DNA from: Methanospirillum hungatei JF-1
GTDB taxonomy: Archaea > Halobacteriota > Methanomicrobia > Methanomicrobiales > Methanospirillaceae
Length of the DNA: 64,000 nucleotides
Assembly: GCF_000013445.1 (NCBI RefSeq)
Contig: NC_007796.1
Span: forward strand, 1,586,936-1,650,935
Direction of reading: 5' to 3'
Of this stretch, positions 55,145 to 64,000 are shown one piece after another. Within the stretch, counting starts at the first letter, position 1. Each line of letters begins with the position of its first letter. A program made the position numbers and the translations under genes. Below the pieces are notes generated by a model. It was not told the DNA's origin, ran no database searches, and saw only the letters and a list, made by a program, of their open reading frames with translations.

Positions 55145-56389
55145 ATGAGATATATGCCCCTGATACAGAATAATTTCGCTTTCTTTTTCAAAATATTGGC
55201 CCTCATGCTGATACTTGTACCTGCTTCCTGTGTGGGCTCCACGGATCCTACGGTTATCATAACCGGATACAAGATATCACCTGATGTCATTCTTCCCCAT
55301 GACATCGGAACTATAGAGGTGACCCTTGCAAATACGGCCATGCAGGCATCAAAGACGAATACTAAGCCCGGCGGCCAGGAAGAAATGGTTGCACAGTCAA
55401 AGACAGTCCCGGTCAATGCCTTTGTTGAATCTGCAATACTCAAGACCACCGACTTTACCGTATTATCCGGATGGTACCAGGACATCGGGGAGATTGGCCC
55501 AGGTCAGTCAACAACTTTGACTTTCCTTGTAGAGGCACCTGACCGTGAGGGACTCTACTTCCCTGAAGTCTGGATTCGGGTCAGAGGAGCGGAGAGTGTA
55601 AAATATCCGATCCCGGTTAATGTAAATACCAGACATACCCTCATCAAGCAACCATCCATTCGCCTCTCACGGTCTGTACCCGTGAACATCACTCCGGGAA
55701 GTGCCTTTGATATAACACTTGATCTGCAGAATGAGGGACTTGCAACGGCCCATGATATAACGGTGGAGATAATTACTCCAAATACCTCGCTTTCATCGCA
55801 AAGTCCTGAACGACAGTTTATCCGTGAGCTGAAACCAGGTGACAGCACAACCGTGGCCCTTTCATTTCAGTCAGATAATGATATTCCCATCGGTATCAGG
55901 CAGATTCCGGTCCGCATCTCCTACCTGAATGCAGATGGTACCAGGCTTGTGCAGAATGAACAGATCGGGGTACTTGTTCAGGGAACCGGTGAACTGGGGA
56001 TTGCAAAACAGATCCTTGATCCAGAACAGATATTTGTTGGTGATATGTTCAGCCTGGTCTGCAGAATAGAAAACACCGGAACTGACAAGGCGAAATCAGT
56101 CAGAGCAACGCTGGATATTCCGTTTGATGGTACCAAAGAGGCATTTGTCGGAACCATCGGGCCGGATAACGATGCACCAGCGGTATTCACCCTGAAAGCA
56201 ACACAGGCCGGAGACATCCCCTTTCATCTGACAATTCAATACAAGGATGATTTCGGAATTCATGAAGAGGTAATACCACTTCATGTCTTTGTTGGTGAAA
56301 AGAACGGTTCAGGGATGATAATCATTCTGGTACTGGTGGTCCTGGCTGGAGCAGGATTTCTCTACTGGAGACGGCAGCGTCAGCCCTGA
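55145..56389 (+). CDS. Exported COG1361-like protein of an ABC system
   Basis: This 414-residue protein has a signal peptide (about 1-32) and two or three immunoglobulin-like beta domains of the CARDB/COG1361 kind. Repeated patterns such as ITLDLQNEGLATAHDITVEI and CRIENTGTDKAKSV support this. One C-terminal membrane anchor at about 390-408 is followed by RRQRQP. It is thus held on the outer face of the membrane. It lies 2 bp before the permease gene, so it is likely the extracellular accessory of the exporter encoded next. Confidence 0.8.
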   Translation: MRYMPLIQNNFAFFFKILALMLILVPASCVGSTDPTVIITGYKISPDVILPHDIGTIEVTLANTAMQASKTNTKPGGQEEMVAQSKTVPVNAFVESAILKTTDFTVLSGWYQDIGEIGPGQSTTLTFLVEAPDREGLYFPEVWIRVRGAESVKYPIPVNVNTRHTLIKQPSIRLSRSVPVNITPGSAFDITLDLQNEGLATAHDITVEIITPNTSLSSQSPERQFIRELKPGDSTTVALSFQSDNDIPIGIRQIPVRISYLNADGTRLVQNEQIGVLVQGTGELGIAKQILDPEQIFVGDMFSLVCRIENTGTDKAKSVRATLDIPFDGTKEAFVGTIGPDNDAPAVFTLKATQAGDIPFHLTIQYKDDFGIHEEVIPLHVFVGEKNGSGMIIILVLVVLAGAGFLYWRRQRQP

Positions 56390-56391
56390 TC

Positions 56392-57600
56392 ATGACAGGA
56401 AATCACCTTTCAGTCGCATTTTTCCTTGCTATACGCTCAATTCAGCGAGGGAACCGATTCACCTTTCTTCTCACCGTTGCGATCATGGGATTGGTTTTTG
56501 TAAACCTGGTATTCCTGCCATCTATCATTTCAGGGGTTGTTGTCAACTTTAACACCCAGTCCATCAACTATAATTACGGGAACCTGGTCATCGAGCCTCG
56601 AGAGAATACGCTGTATATCACCGGTGTGGATGAGGTCAAACAGAAGATTTCCCAGATATCAGAAGTGATCGGAACATCACCCAGGTTCTCTGCCGGAGCC
56701 ACGTATAATTATCATGGAACCCAGATATCCGGGCAGATAGTAGGGTTTAATCCCAGATATGAGCAGGAAGTGACGCTCCTGCATACCAAGCTGAAAGAAG
56801 GAGAATTCCTTGCAGAGGGAGATGGCGATAGTATCCTTCTTGGTGCCCAGCTTGCCGGCAATATTGATGAACGGAAAGATAAGACCGATTCACTCGGAGG
56901 AGTCACAGCCGGAGATTCTATTCTCGTGACCTTTAATAACGGGGTGAAAAGAACCCTGAAGGTAAAGGGGATTTTAGATACCGGTTCATTCGGGGTTGAT
57001 CGGAACGGTTTTGTGACGCTCAAGGAAGTAAACCAGGTATATGGTATATCTGATACTGCTACGTCAGTGCTGGTAAAACTCAGCCAGAACGGGGAAGAAG
57101 AGCGGTATAAAAAAATCCTCATGGAGTCTGGTATTGCTCAAAAGATCCGGACATTCCAGGAGAAGGGACAGGGATTTGTAAATGATGCTATCCGGAGCTT
57201 TGAGATAATTAATGCCATCTCAACCATGGTCAGCCTGGTTATCGCAATCGTGGTCATCTTCATTGTGATATTTATAAATACCATCAACAAACGCCGTCAG
57301 ATAGGGATTCTGAAAGCTATCGGGATTAATAAAAAGATCATCATCTATTCCTACATCATTCAGGTTCTGATAATCGCAACCTGCGGTATTCTTCTGGGTC
57401 TGGCATTAAGCTCAGGCCTTGTTGCTTACCTTACGATCAATCCGCTTGTATTTCCCGGAGGAGCGGTGTATCCGGTGGTAGAACCAGGTCCCGTCATCCG
57501 AAGTGTCATCAGCCTGGCACTGGTATCGCTGATATCCGGATTTATCCCGTCATGGAAGACCGCAAATGAACCCATTCTTGATGCCATCAGGGGGCAGTAA
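56392..57600 (+). CDS. ABC transporter permease, MacB/FtsX type
   Basis: This 402-residue permease has TM1 at about 20-45, a large extracellular MacB-like core domain (about 50-250), and three C-terminal membrane helices (about 275-300, 320-345, 365-390). The coupling region reads NKRRQIGILKAIGINKKII. The stop TAA shares its last base with the ATG of the ATPase gene (TAATG). These transporters are mechanotransmitters or export lipoproteins, peptides or drugs; the substrate here is unknown. Confidence 0.85.
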   Translation: MTGNHLSVAFFLAIRSIQRGNRFTFLLTVAIMGLVFVNLVFLPSIISGVVVNFNTQSINYNYGNLVIEPRENTLYITGVDEVKQKISQISEVIGTSPRFSAGATYNYHGTQISGQIVGFNPRYEQEVTLLHTKLKEGEFLAEGDGDSILLGAQLAGNIDERKDKTDSLGGVTAGDSILVTFNNGVKRTLKVKGILDTGSFGVDRNGFVTLKEVNQVYGISDTATSVLVKLSQNGEEERYKKILMESGIAQKIRTFQEKGQGFVNDAIRSFEIINAISTMVSLVIAIVVIFIVIFINTINKRRQIGILKAIGINKKIIIYSYIIQVLIIATCGILLGLALSSGLVAYLTINPLVFPGGAVYPVVEPGPVIRSVISLALVSLISGFIPSWKTANEPILDAIRGQ

Positions 57601-58325
57601 TGATAGAGGTAAGTGATGTCACCCGGATATATCAGATGGGGCTGGTGGAAGTCAGGGCTCTTCAGGGAGTAAATTGTAGAATAGAGAGTGGAGAGTTCGT
57701 CGGGATCATGGGGCCCTCAGGGAGTGGAAAATCAACTTTGCTGCATATCCTGGGCCTGCTTGATGAACCAACCGCAGGCACGGTCACTATTGACGGAATA
57801 CCGGTGGGAACGCTGAGTGAAGAGGAGAAGAGTGATTTCCGGCTGAACCGACTTGGATATGTATTTCAGGATTATGCCCTGGTCCCTGAACTCTCGGTGC
57901 AGGAGAATGTTGTTCTTCCTGCCATGGCACGGGGGATTTCGCCAAATGAATACCTGAGAGAGAGTGAAAAGATCCTGCACGAAGTGGGGCTTGGTCACCG
58001 GATTCATCACAGGCAGTATGAACTCTCCGGCGGGGAGCAGCAACGGGTCGCCATCGCCCGGGCCCTGATAAACCGCCCAAGTATTCTCTTTGCTGATGAA
58101 CCCTGTGCCAACCTTGACTCGAATACATCACGGACTATTCTTAATCTGTTCCGTGATCTGAATGAAAAATTCGGACAGACCATCATCATGGTTACCCACG
58201 AAGACTGGCATGAAGAGTACATGTGCCGGGTACTCTATATGAAGGATGGACTTATCGAGGATGAGAAAGCGTGTAAAATGAGAAGAAGGGATGGTGTTTC
58301 TGAGAGTATATCAGATTATCTCTGA
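57600..58325 (+). CDS. ABC transporter ATP-binding protein, LolD/MacB type
   Basis: This is a 241-residue ATPase. Walker A is GPSGSGKST, Q-loop region is GYVFQDYALVP, signature is LSGGEQQRVAIARAL, Walker B is ILFADEPCANLD and the H-loop is MVTHED. All motifs are intact, so it should power the permease encoded directly upstream. The 3' end overlaps the convergent AAA-ATPase-like gene by 15 bp. Confidence 0.9.
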   Translation: MIEVSDVTRIYQMGLVEVRALQGVNCRIESGEFVGIMGPSGSGKSTLLHILGLLDEPTAGTVTIDGIPVGTLSEEEKSDFRLNRLGYVFQDYALVPELSVQENVVLPAMARGISPNEYLRESEKILHEVGLGHRIHHRQYELSGGEQQRVAIARALINRPSILFADEPCANLDSNTSRTILNLFRDLNEKFGQTIIMVTHEDWHEEYMCRVLYMKDGLIEDEKACKMRRRDGVSESISDYL

Positions 58326-59876
58326 TTCAAAGTGAATAATATTGCGGGACTGTGGATCAAATGTGATGCCTATCAGAAATTTCTTCCGGGGATCGGCGAA
58401 ATATTTCTGAACATACTCCCTGTTATGAATTTGCTCAAGGGCTGATGTATTTTCAGGAGGTATATCGGACACTTTAAATTCAAAGATCCAGATACCGGTT
58501 CGTGTTTTTACTGTCAGATCAATTCGTCCTTTATTTGTCATATCTTCAGCAATTATCTCATACCCGAGACTTGCGAACCAGGAGTACAATATACTTGCAT
58601 AAAAACCTTCAAATCCGGACATCTGATTTTTTCGGTACCATTCATAGGGAATCGAAGCGAAAAGTGACTCGATGAGAACTTTTAACTGATCAGCGTGTCC
58701 CCCTTCAAGAATCTCATACAGTCGGACCCGGGATTCTGATACAGAATATCCCAGAAGAGTATCAGAAAATAAGAGATTCAAGGAAGTTCTGACTTCAAGG
58801 TTCGGGTACCCCAGAACACAGGTAAATCCTCTCACCGGATCCGACGACCAGGTTTTGATCGTCAGGTACCCTGCCTGAAAGAGGAGGGTTTCAAGCCTGA
58901 TATGCTCAGGATCAAATGAACCAAGAAGATCATCTCCTGCAATCAGCCCCTCATATTCAGCAGGAAACCGGGGATGTACGGACCATAGTTTTATGAGAAA
59001 AGAAGGTGTTCCAGTTTCAAACCAATAGGGTCTGAATACTTTTTTTGAAAAGAGAAGCAGGATATCAAACGGGTTATACACGTGTTCCCCAGTCCACGAA
59101 TATCCGTCATACCACTCACGAACCTGTTCTATTGAATATTTGGAAAGCCAGGAATGAAAGATAGTGGAGATATCTCTTTCGGTGTATCCACAAATCCCGG
59201 AGTATGCACTGTCAAGGGTGATATCATTCAGATTATTCAGGCCTGAGAAGATACCGGTCTTTACAAATTTGGAGACACCGGTTAACATGACAAACTTCAA
59301 ATAAGGATCGAGAGATTTTAATACCCCATAAAAATCTTTGAGAATGTCCCGCATCCCGATTGCAGTCTGGACATCCTCTACGGTATCGAGTATTGGCTTG
59401 TCATATTCATCGATGAGGATGACAACCTTTTCTCCGGCTGATTCATGTATTGATCTGACAATATGCGAGAAATTTCCAGACAATGACCCTTCAGAAGCGG
59501 TACAGTCCCACTTTTTTCCCCATTCATCTATGATCTCCTGAATCCCTGCTCTGAGTTCATCAGGGGTTCTGACAGGAAATGCAGACCAGTCTATTCGAAG
59601 GACAGGATATATACGGGTCCAATCCCACCCGGAATTCGGATCATCAAGGAACAACCCATTAAAGAGTTTCTTTCGTCCGGAAAAGGCACAATCAAGGGTG
59701 TCAATGAAGAGACTCTTTCCAAACCGCCGGGGCCGTGATAAGAAATAATATGACCCGTTCTTTACAAGGGAGGCAATGAAAGGAGTCTTATCCACATATG
59801 CAAACCCTTCGGTCCTCATCTTCTCAAATGACTGGATACCGATAGGGAGTTTTTGGACCTGTGCAGATGAATTCAC
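58311..59876 (-). CDS. AAA-ATPase-like protein with PD-(D/E)XK C-terminus
   Basis: This 521-residue member of the AAA-ATPase-like/PDDEXK_9 family has an N-terminal LPIGIQSFEKMRTEGFAYVDKT signature. The P-loop is SRPRRFGKSLF and Walker B is VVILIDEYDKPI. A C-terminal nuclease-like motif reads GRIDLTVKTRTGIWIFEFK (D...E-x-K). The function of the family is unknown; it expands strongly in some genomes. It starts at GTG 59876 with GGGAGGTCACC upstream and overlaps the preceding paralogue as GTGA. Confidence 0.85.
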   Translation of the reverse strand: MNSSAQVQKLPIGIQSFEKMRTEGFAYVDKTPFIASLVKNGSYYFLSRPRRFGKSLFIDTLDCAFSGRKKLFNGLFLDDPNSGWDWTRIYPVLRIDWSAFPVRTPDELRAGIQEIIDEWGKKWDCTASEGSLSGNFSHIVRSIHESAGEKVVILIDEYDKPILDTVEDVQTAIGMRDILKDFYGVLKSLDPYLKFVMLTGVSKFVKTGIFSGLNNLNDITLDSAYSGICGYTERDISTIFHSWLSKYSIEQVREWYDGYSWTGEHVYNPFDILLLFSKKVFRPYWFETGTPSFLIKLWSVHPRFPAEYEGLIAGDDLLGSFDPEHIRLETLLFQAGYLTIKTWSSDPVRGFTCVLGYPNLEVRTSLNLLFSDTLLGYSVSESRVRLYEILEGGHADQLKVLIESLFASIPYEWYRKNQMSGFEGFYASILYSWFASLGYEIIAEDMTNKGRIDLTVKTRTGIWIFEFKVSDIPPENTSALEQIHNREYVQKYFADPRKKFLIGITFDPQSRNIIHFESEII

Positions 59877-61570
59877 GGGGTGACCTCCCGGTTATGCACA
59901 CACCGATCACCTGCGAAGACAAGGACCCATCGTTTCACCTTTTTCTGATATGCCCATTCTGGTGACGATCCATACCGTGTCATCTGCTCTATTCCATCTT
60001 TCAATGCCTTGTTTATTGCCTCTGGTGAACTCTGACCTGATTTTATATATTTTAACTCAAAAAGAGCATAGTAATCCGGATGCCAGGGCTCCCGTGGTAG
60101 GAACGCAATATCGATATATCCACCTGAAATTTCATATTCTGATTTTACCAGGTACAGAGTACTCATATGGGCATAGGCGAATATGAGAATTTTCAGGTAT
60201 TTTTCATCAAAGCCGATATAGTCACGATTGGAAAAAGCATGGAGAACCTCTTCAACAAGGGAAACCAGTTTATCACACTTCCCGGAGTAAGCTATCTGAT
60301 AAATGGCATCTGCAATTACGCTGCTTTGTACATCCAATCCAGCTTCTCGTGAGATCATCTGCATCATGAAATCATGATACAGGCCATGTATGACATAATT
60401 TGGAGTCTTTACCTGCACTCTGCCGGGTAGTGACTCCTGGATTGTCAATAGCCCGAGGTAAAAGAGAAGCGAGATGAAATCATCTTCAGAAAAAGAGATA
60501 TCAAGAGTAAAGGTCTCGGTGAGGTTTGCTGAAACAAAGCCGTCACTGGTTATCCTGGACAGGACTGAAAAATTCTGATCAGGAGTTTTTATCCGCATCA
60601 GTTTTTCAAACTTGCTATAGTCACTAATAATATTCGAATCAAGAAGTTTTTCCGGGGGCTTTTGCCGGTCAAGACAACTTGTAAGATAATAGAGGACCAT
60701 ATCACTATTGAACAGACGGGCAGTACAATCTTCACTGAAACAATACCCATCATAATACTCCCGGAGGGTCTCGATCATCCCGGGAAAGATGATCTCTTCA
60801 GGAAGTGCCTCATGAATGAGCATGTCAACTTCTGACTCAGTAAATCCCATCATCTCATGGAGTCTCGGGCTTCGGGTCAGGTCCCGTGCGGTACTAAATC
60901 CACTGGTAAGACTGTCAAGCGTTATCGGAGATACACCGGTTGCGAAAATCCTGCCAACTATTGTCTTAGTCGCCTCTTTCAATACCTCAAACCATTTCCT
61001 GATAAAACCATTCCCGCCAAGGCTCTGGTGAAAGAGCTGTATGTCAAATCCAAGGAGTTCATTCGCAAAATGATCATACTCATCAATGATGACATATATC
61101 TGTCCATCAATTCTGGTAAATACCAGGGAGAAAAATTCTGCCAAAACGTCAGCAGGAGATGAATGGCTATGAAGAGTTATGGGAATATTATATTTTGCAA
61201 GAAACAGATTCAGATAGTTTTGGATTTTACGACTGAAACTCTCCACAAGTTCTTCTTCTGTGGTAGTTGATATTCCGGAGAAATCAAAATTCAATACGTA
61301 GTATGATCCTTTTTTCGGAGTTGGTTCCTTCCAGATATCAGTGCCGGTAAAGAATTCATTAAATTGATCTTTTTGCAATCGATCATAGTAATTACTCAGA
61401 AGAGAGACAAACAGACTCTTTCCAAACCGCCGGGGCCGGAGAAAAAAAACAAACGGTTCCTGATTCTCTTCAAGAACCCGGATGAACCTTGTTTTATCAA
61501 CGTACAGATATCCCTCTCTGGCAATGGTCTGGTAATTACTTATACCATAGGGGATTCTCTTTCCGGCCAT
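59873..61570 (-). CDS. AAA-ATPase-like protein with PD-(D/E)XK C-terminus, paralogue
   Basis: This is a 565-residue protein of the same family as its downstream neighbour but quite diverged. The N-terminus is IPYGISNYQTIAREGYLYVDKT, the P-loop FLRPRRFGKSLF and Walker B VIIDEYDHFAN. The C-terminal nuclease-like core is GGYIDIAFLPREP and then YALFELKYIKSG. The 4-bp GTGA overlap with the downstream gene suggests co-translation; whether they form a heteromer is unknown. Confidence 0.85.
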   Translation of the reverse strand: MAGKRIPYGISNYQTIAREGYLYVDKTRFIRVLEENQEPFVFFLRPRRFGKSLFVSLLSNYYDRLQKDQFNEFFTGTDIWKEPTPKKGSYYVLNFDFSGISTTTEEELVESFSRKIQNYLNLFLAKYNIPITLHSHSSPADVLAEFFSLVFTRIDGQIYVIIDEYDHFANELLGFDIQLFHQSLGGNGFIRKWFEVLKEATKTIVGRIFATGVSPITLDSLTSGFSTARDLTRSPRLHEMMGFTESEVDMLIHEALPEEIIFPGMIETLREYYDGYCFSEDCTARLFNSDMVLYYLTSCLDRQKPPEKLLDSNIISDYSKFEKLMRIKTPDQNFSVLSRITSDGFVSANLTETFTLDISFSEDDFISLLFYLGLLTIQESLPGRVQVKTPNYVIHGLYHDFMMQMISREAGLDVQSSVIADAIYQIAYSGKCDKLVSLVEEVLHAFSNRDYIGFDEKYLKILIFAYAHMSTLYLVKSEYEISGGYIDIAFLPREPWHPDYYALFELKYIKSGQSSPEAINKALKDGIEQMTRYGSSPEWAYQKKVKRWVLVFAGDRCVHNREVTP

Positions 61571-61623
61571 TCTATATCACTATGGTTATCATGCTATTTC
61601 TATTATCAGGACTCACGTGGAAA

Positions 61624-62412
61624 TCAGCCGGCAACAAAGACCCGGTACACCTGATCATACACCTGAACTGCTGACCATACCCCGGTCCTTACAATTCCCT
61701 TGCTGTTCCATACATCATACACCGTTCTCCCGGTCCAGGTATACCTGACAAGGTCTTTCACATCACGAAATGTTGGAAATTCTGTCAGCACATTATCAGG
61801 CGGGACTGAATTCAATTCATCATAATCAGAACACCAGAGGACATTTCCATCACTATCCATGAGAACTGCAAATACATCCGGATTTAAACCAGCTCTTTTC
61901 GCTGCAACCTCACCAAAATTCTCATCATTCAGATGAATCATGAGATGTTCAATACCCTGACCTGTCCGGACAAGCCATATAACATCCCTTCCTGAAGATG
62001 TTATGTGACCGGTCCCAAAAGGAATCTCGTAGACTGATTGGTTGAAGATAAAGGGTCTTCGCTGATCATGAGGGAAATCATAGGGAATGTGAGTTCCAAT
62101 AAGAGACGTATACGAATCATCAGAGATATGAGATATGATTCCATCAGAGGAAATCAGGGCTGCAAACATAATTGCAGGATTGTCAGATGTTATTGATGAC
62201 AAAAGAGGTGTAATGTCATCACTACGGATACCCGGGTTCGCAAGCTTCAGCAATATGGTTGCCGCCTGCTCATCAATATCTATGAGAGAACCAAGAATAG
62301 CTTGCCGAAATGAGAGGCAGTGAGTAACATAATGTTCTGAATCTGACATATCAGCAATAGATACCTGAACCATCAAAGCCGTCATGAAGAAGAGGAGGAC
62401 CGGGTAGTTCAT
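61624..62412 (-). CDS. Exported or membrane-anchored sensor-like protein
   Basis: This 262-residue protein begins with a hydrophobic segment (NYPVLLFFMTALMVQVSIA) that acts as a signal peptide or anchor. The remainder looks like two Cache/PAS-type folds (MFAALISSDGIISHISDD and VFAVLMDSDGNVLWCSDYDE). No signalling domain follows. The frame is open up to 62682, but ATG 62412 is preferred. It puts the signal peptide at the very start, and a TATA-like CAATTTTTATC lies 20-30 bp upstream on the minus strand, consistent with a leaderless mRNA. It is divergent from the polyphosphate kinase gene. Confidence 0.6.
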   Translation of the reverse strand: MNYPVLLFFMTALMVQVSIADMSDSEHYVTHCLSFRQAILGSLIDIDEQAATILLKLANPGIRSDDITPLLSSITSDNPAIMFAALISSDGIISHISDDSYTSLIGTHIPYDFPHDQRRPFIFNQSVYEIPFGTGHITSSGRDVIWLVRTGQGIEHLMIHLNDENFGEVAAKRAGLNPDVFAVLMDSDGNVLWCSDYDELNSVPPDNVLTEFPTFRDVKDLVRYTWTGRTVYDVWNSKGIVRTGVWSAVQVYDQVYRVFVAG

Positions 62413-62704
62413 ACTGGTTGTTTCAGCATCGGGATAAAAATTGTTTCCTGTTCTGATGCTTCTCACCGGTATTTCTGCTAACACTGATGTATCTTCTTTA
62501 CCTTCTCCCAGGTCGGAATAATGAGAAACCTCTCGTCCATGCCCCGGACCATCCAGGTAAAATTCTTTTAAGGACTGCAAATGTTGTGGTATCCAGCTGG
62601 CGTATAGCCGGGCTGAAGGATCCATCATACCAACAATCGCTTTTGGATCAGCAGACTGTCCTTCAATATCAACCTTTATCATATCCTGATAGAATTCATG
62701 TATA

Positions 62705-64000
62705 ATGGATCAGTCACAAGAGCCTGAGGACTATTACCCGGATCGGGCATGTTCATTATTATCTGATCCGGCACTTTATATCAATCGTGAACTCTCCTGG
62801 ATACGATTTAATCAGCATGTCCTGGACGAGGCAAAGGATCCGACACATCCCCTTCTGGAACGGATAAAATTCCTGGCCATCTTCGCCAATAATCTTGATG
62901 AATTCTTCATGGTCAGGGTATCCGGGCTGCATCATCAACTGGCAGAGGGTGTCCTAAAGCTACCTCCCGATGGCCTGACTACGATGGAGCAACTGGAGCG
63001 GATAAATAATGACCTTGTTCCCCTCCTGAAAGAGCAGACACGGGTATGGTCAGAGGAGATAATCCCCGCACTGCAGAAAGCGGGAATCATTATTCATTCC
63101 AGATTAACCCTTGATGGAACAAAGCGGAAACAACTTCGGAGATTCTTCTTCCGCGAGATATTTCCGGTATTGACACCACTCGCCTTTGACAAATCGCATC
63201 CATTCCCGTTTATATCCAACCTTGCACTCAATCTTGCAATTATCCTCAAACGTCCGGGATCACAGGAAGAACTATTTGCCAGGATAAAAATCCCGAATAC
63301 CTTATTCCCCCGCCTGATTGAACTTCCCGCCGATCCAGACGGAAAAGATATCTCAGGAAGACAGGAGTTTATTTTCCTTGAAGATCTCATTGCAGATAAT
63401 CTTGACCTCCTCTTTCCCGGGATGGAGATTGTGGCTGCGTACCCGTTCAGGGTGACCCGTGATGCGGATATTGAGATTGAAGAGGATGAAGCTGATGATC
63501 TTTTGAGTGCAGTCGAACAGTCGATCAGCAAACGGTGGATCGGAACCCCGGTCAGGATAGAGATAGCGGAGGATATGATGCCTGCTATCGTGGATATGAT
63601 GGGGGCAAAACTTGCGAAATACCCACATATGTTCTACCGGGTCAGGGGACCGGTTGGTCTTGCAGATCTCTTCTGTATGATGAATATAGACCGGCCTGAT
63701 TTGAAGGATACTCCATATGCCCCGTCTGTGCCTGACCGACTGGAGCGGGATCCTGATATCTTTCATGCTATAAAACAGCGGGATATTATTCTGTTCCATC
63801 CCTATGAGAGTTTTCAACCGGTGATTAAGTTTTTAGAGGCTGCTGCACATGATCCTGACGTTCTGGCTATTAAGATGACCCTGTACCGGACCGGGACAAA
63901 CTCTCCAATCGTGCAGGCCCTGCTGGATGCCCGTGAACATGGAAAAGCAGTTTCTGTCCTGGTTGAACTGAAAGCCAGGTTTGATGAAGAGAATAATATC
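62705..64000 (+). CDS. ppk1: Polyphosphate kinase 1, C-terminus beyond window
   Basis: This is a 432-residue visible part of PPK1, which reversibly makes inorganic polyphosphate from ATP. The N domain has YINRELSWIRFNQHVLDEA and FLAIFANNLDEFFMVRVSG. The middle (H) domain follows, and the C1 domain begins with VLAIKMTLYRTGTNSPIVQA and VELKARFDEENNI, where the conserved arginines of the active site lie. The phosphorylated histidine is beyond the window. The ATG at 62705 is followed by a short acidic leader before the family start. Polyphosphate storage is known from Methanospirillum. Confidence 0.92.
   Translation, partial: MDQSQEPEDYYPDRACSLLSDPALYINRELSWIRFNQHVLDEAKDPTHPLLERIKFLAIFANNLDEFFMVRVSGLHHQLAEGVLKLPPDGLTTMEQLERINNDLVPLLKEQTRVWSEEIIPALQKAGIIIHSRLTLDGTKRKQLRRFFFREIFPVLTPLAFDKSHPFPFISNLALNLAIILKRPGSQEELFARIKIPNTLFPRLIELPADPDGKDISGRQEFIFLEDLIADNLDLLFPGMEIVAAYPFRVTRDADIEIEEDEADDLLSAVEQSISKRWIGTPVRIEIAEDMMPAIVDMMGAKLAKYPHMFYRVRGPVGLADLFCMMNIDRPDLKDTPYAPSVPDRLERDPDIFHAIKQRDIILFHPYESFQPVIKFLEAAAHDPDVLAIKMTLYRTGTNSPIVQALLDAREHGKAVSVLVELKARFDEENNI

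Overview
The window looks like a chromosomal stretch of a methanogenic euryarchaeon, most likely a Methanospirillum-type member of the Methanomicrobiales. The reasons are archaeal TATA boxes ahead of many genes, purine-rich Shine-Dalgarno sites resembling GGAGGTGATC, and very large PAS-rich histidine kinases of the 'TRHD' type. Chemoreceptors occur alongside COG1361-like exported proteins and AAA/PD-(D/E)XK 'accessory' ATPases. This assignment is inferred from protein style only. I saw no rRNA, tRNA or CRISPR array.

Layout. 1-5.0 kb: two coupled minus-strand genes of unknown function, an AAA ATPase-nuclease, three small plus-strand genes, and a 0.7 kb non-coding stretch with short repeats and a hairpin. 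5.1-9.3 kb: a compact, tightly overlapping operon around a 1080-residue primase-helicase, which looks like the replication module of an integrated plasmid or virus. 9.3-12.4 kb: three almost identical tandem copies of an Rpn-family nuclease gene that differ in the number of a 12-bp repeat. 12.7-15.8 kb: an AAA ATPase broken by two stop codons, a HepT/MntA toxin-antitoxin pair, an AbrB-like remnant and an orphan nucleotidyltransferase with a degraded active site.

15.8-31.7 kb: a soluble poly-HAMP chemoreceptor, another AAA ATPase, a PocR-domain gene remnant, a membrane ferredoxin, a fourth Rpn gene, a Cache chemoreceptor, a wHTH-PAS-GAF pseudokinase and a membrane sensor kinase. 31.7-51 kb: a run of minus-strand signal-transduction giants, including a 2062-residue REC/PAS/GAF/PocR kinase. 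The run is interrupted by a frameshifted NCS2 permease and by a collapsed kinase gene whose middle is occupied by toxin-antitoxin debris. 51-53.8 kb: a 4-helix-bundle chemoreceptor followed by CheW. 54-58.3 kb: a lysine/alanine-rich DNA-binding-like protein and a three-gene ABC export system. 58.3-61.6 kb: two overlapping AAA-ATPase-like/PD-(D/E)XK genes. The right end has a probable exported sensor-like protein and the start of a polyphosphate kinase (ppk1) that runs off the window.

Together the window is dominated by environmental sensing (three chemoreceptors, CheW, five apparently intact kinases and two wHTH-PAS proteins) and by selfish or defence-like genes. Repeated duplication followed by decay is visible in at least five places: the Rpn array, the PocR remnant, the kinase vestige at 42.7-43.4 kb, the chemoreceptor/cheW junction vestige at 54 kb, and the broken ATPase.
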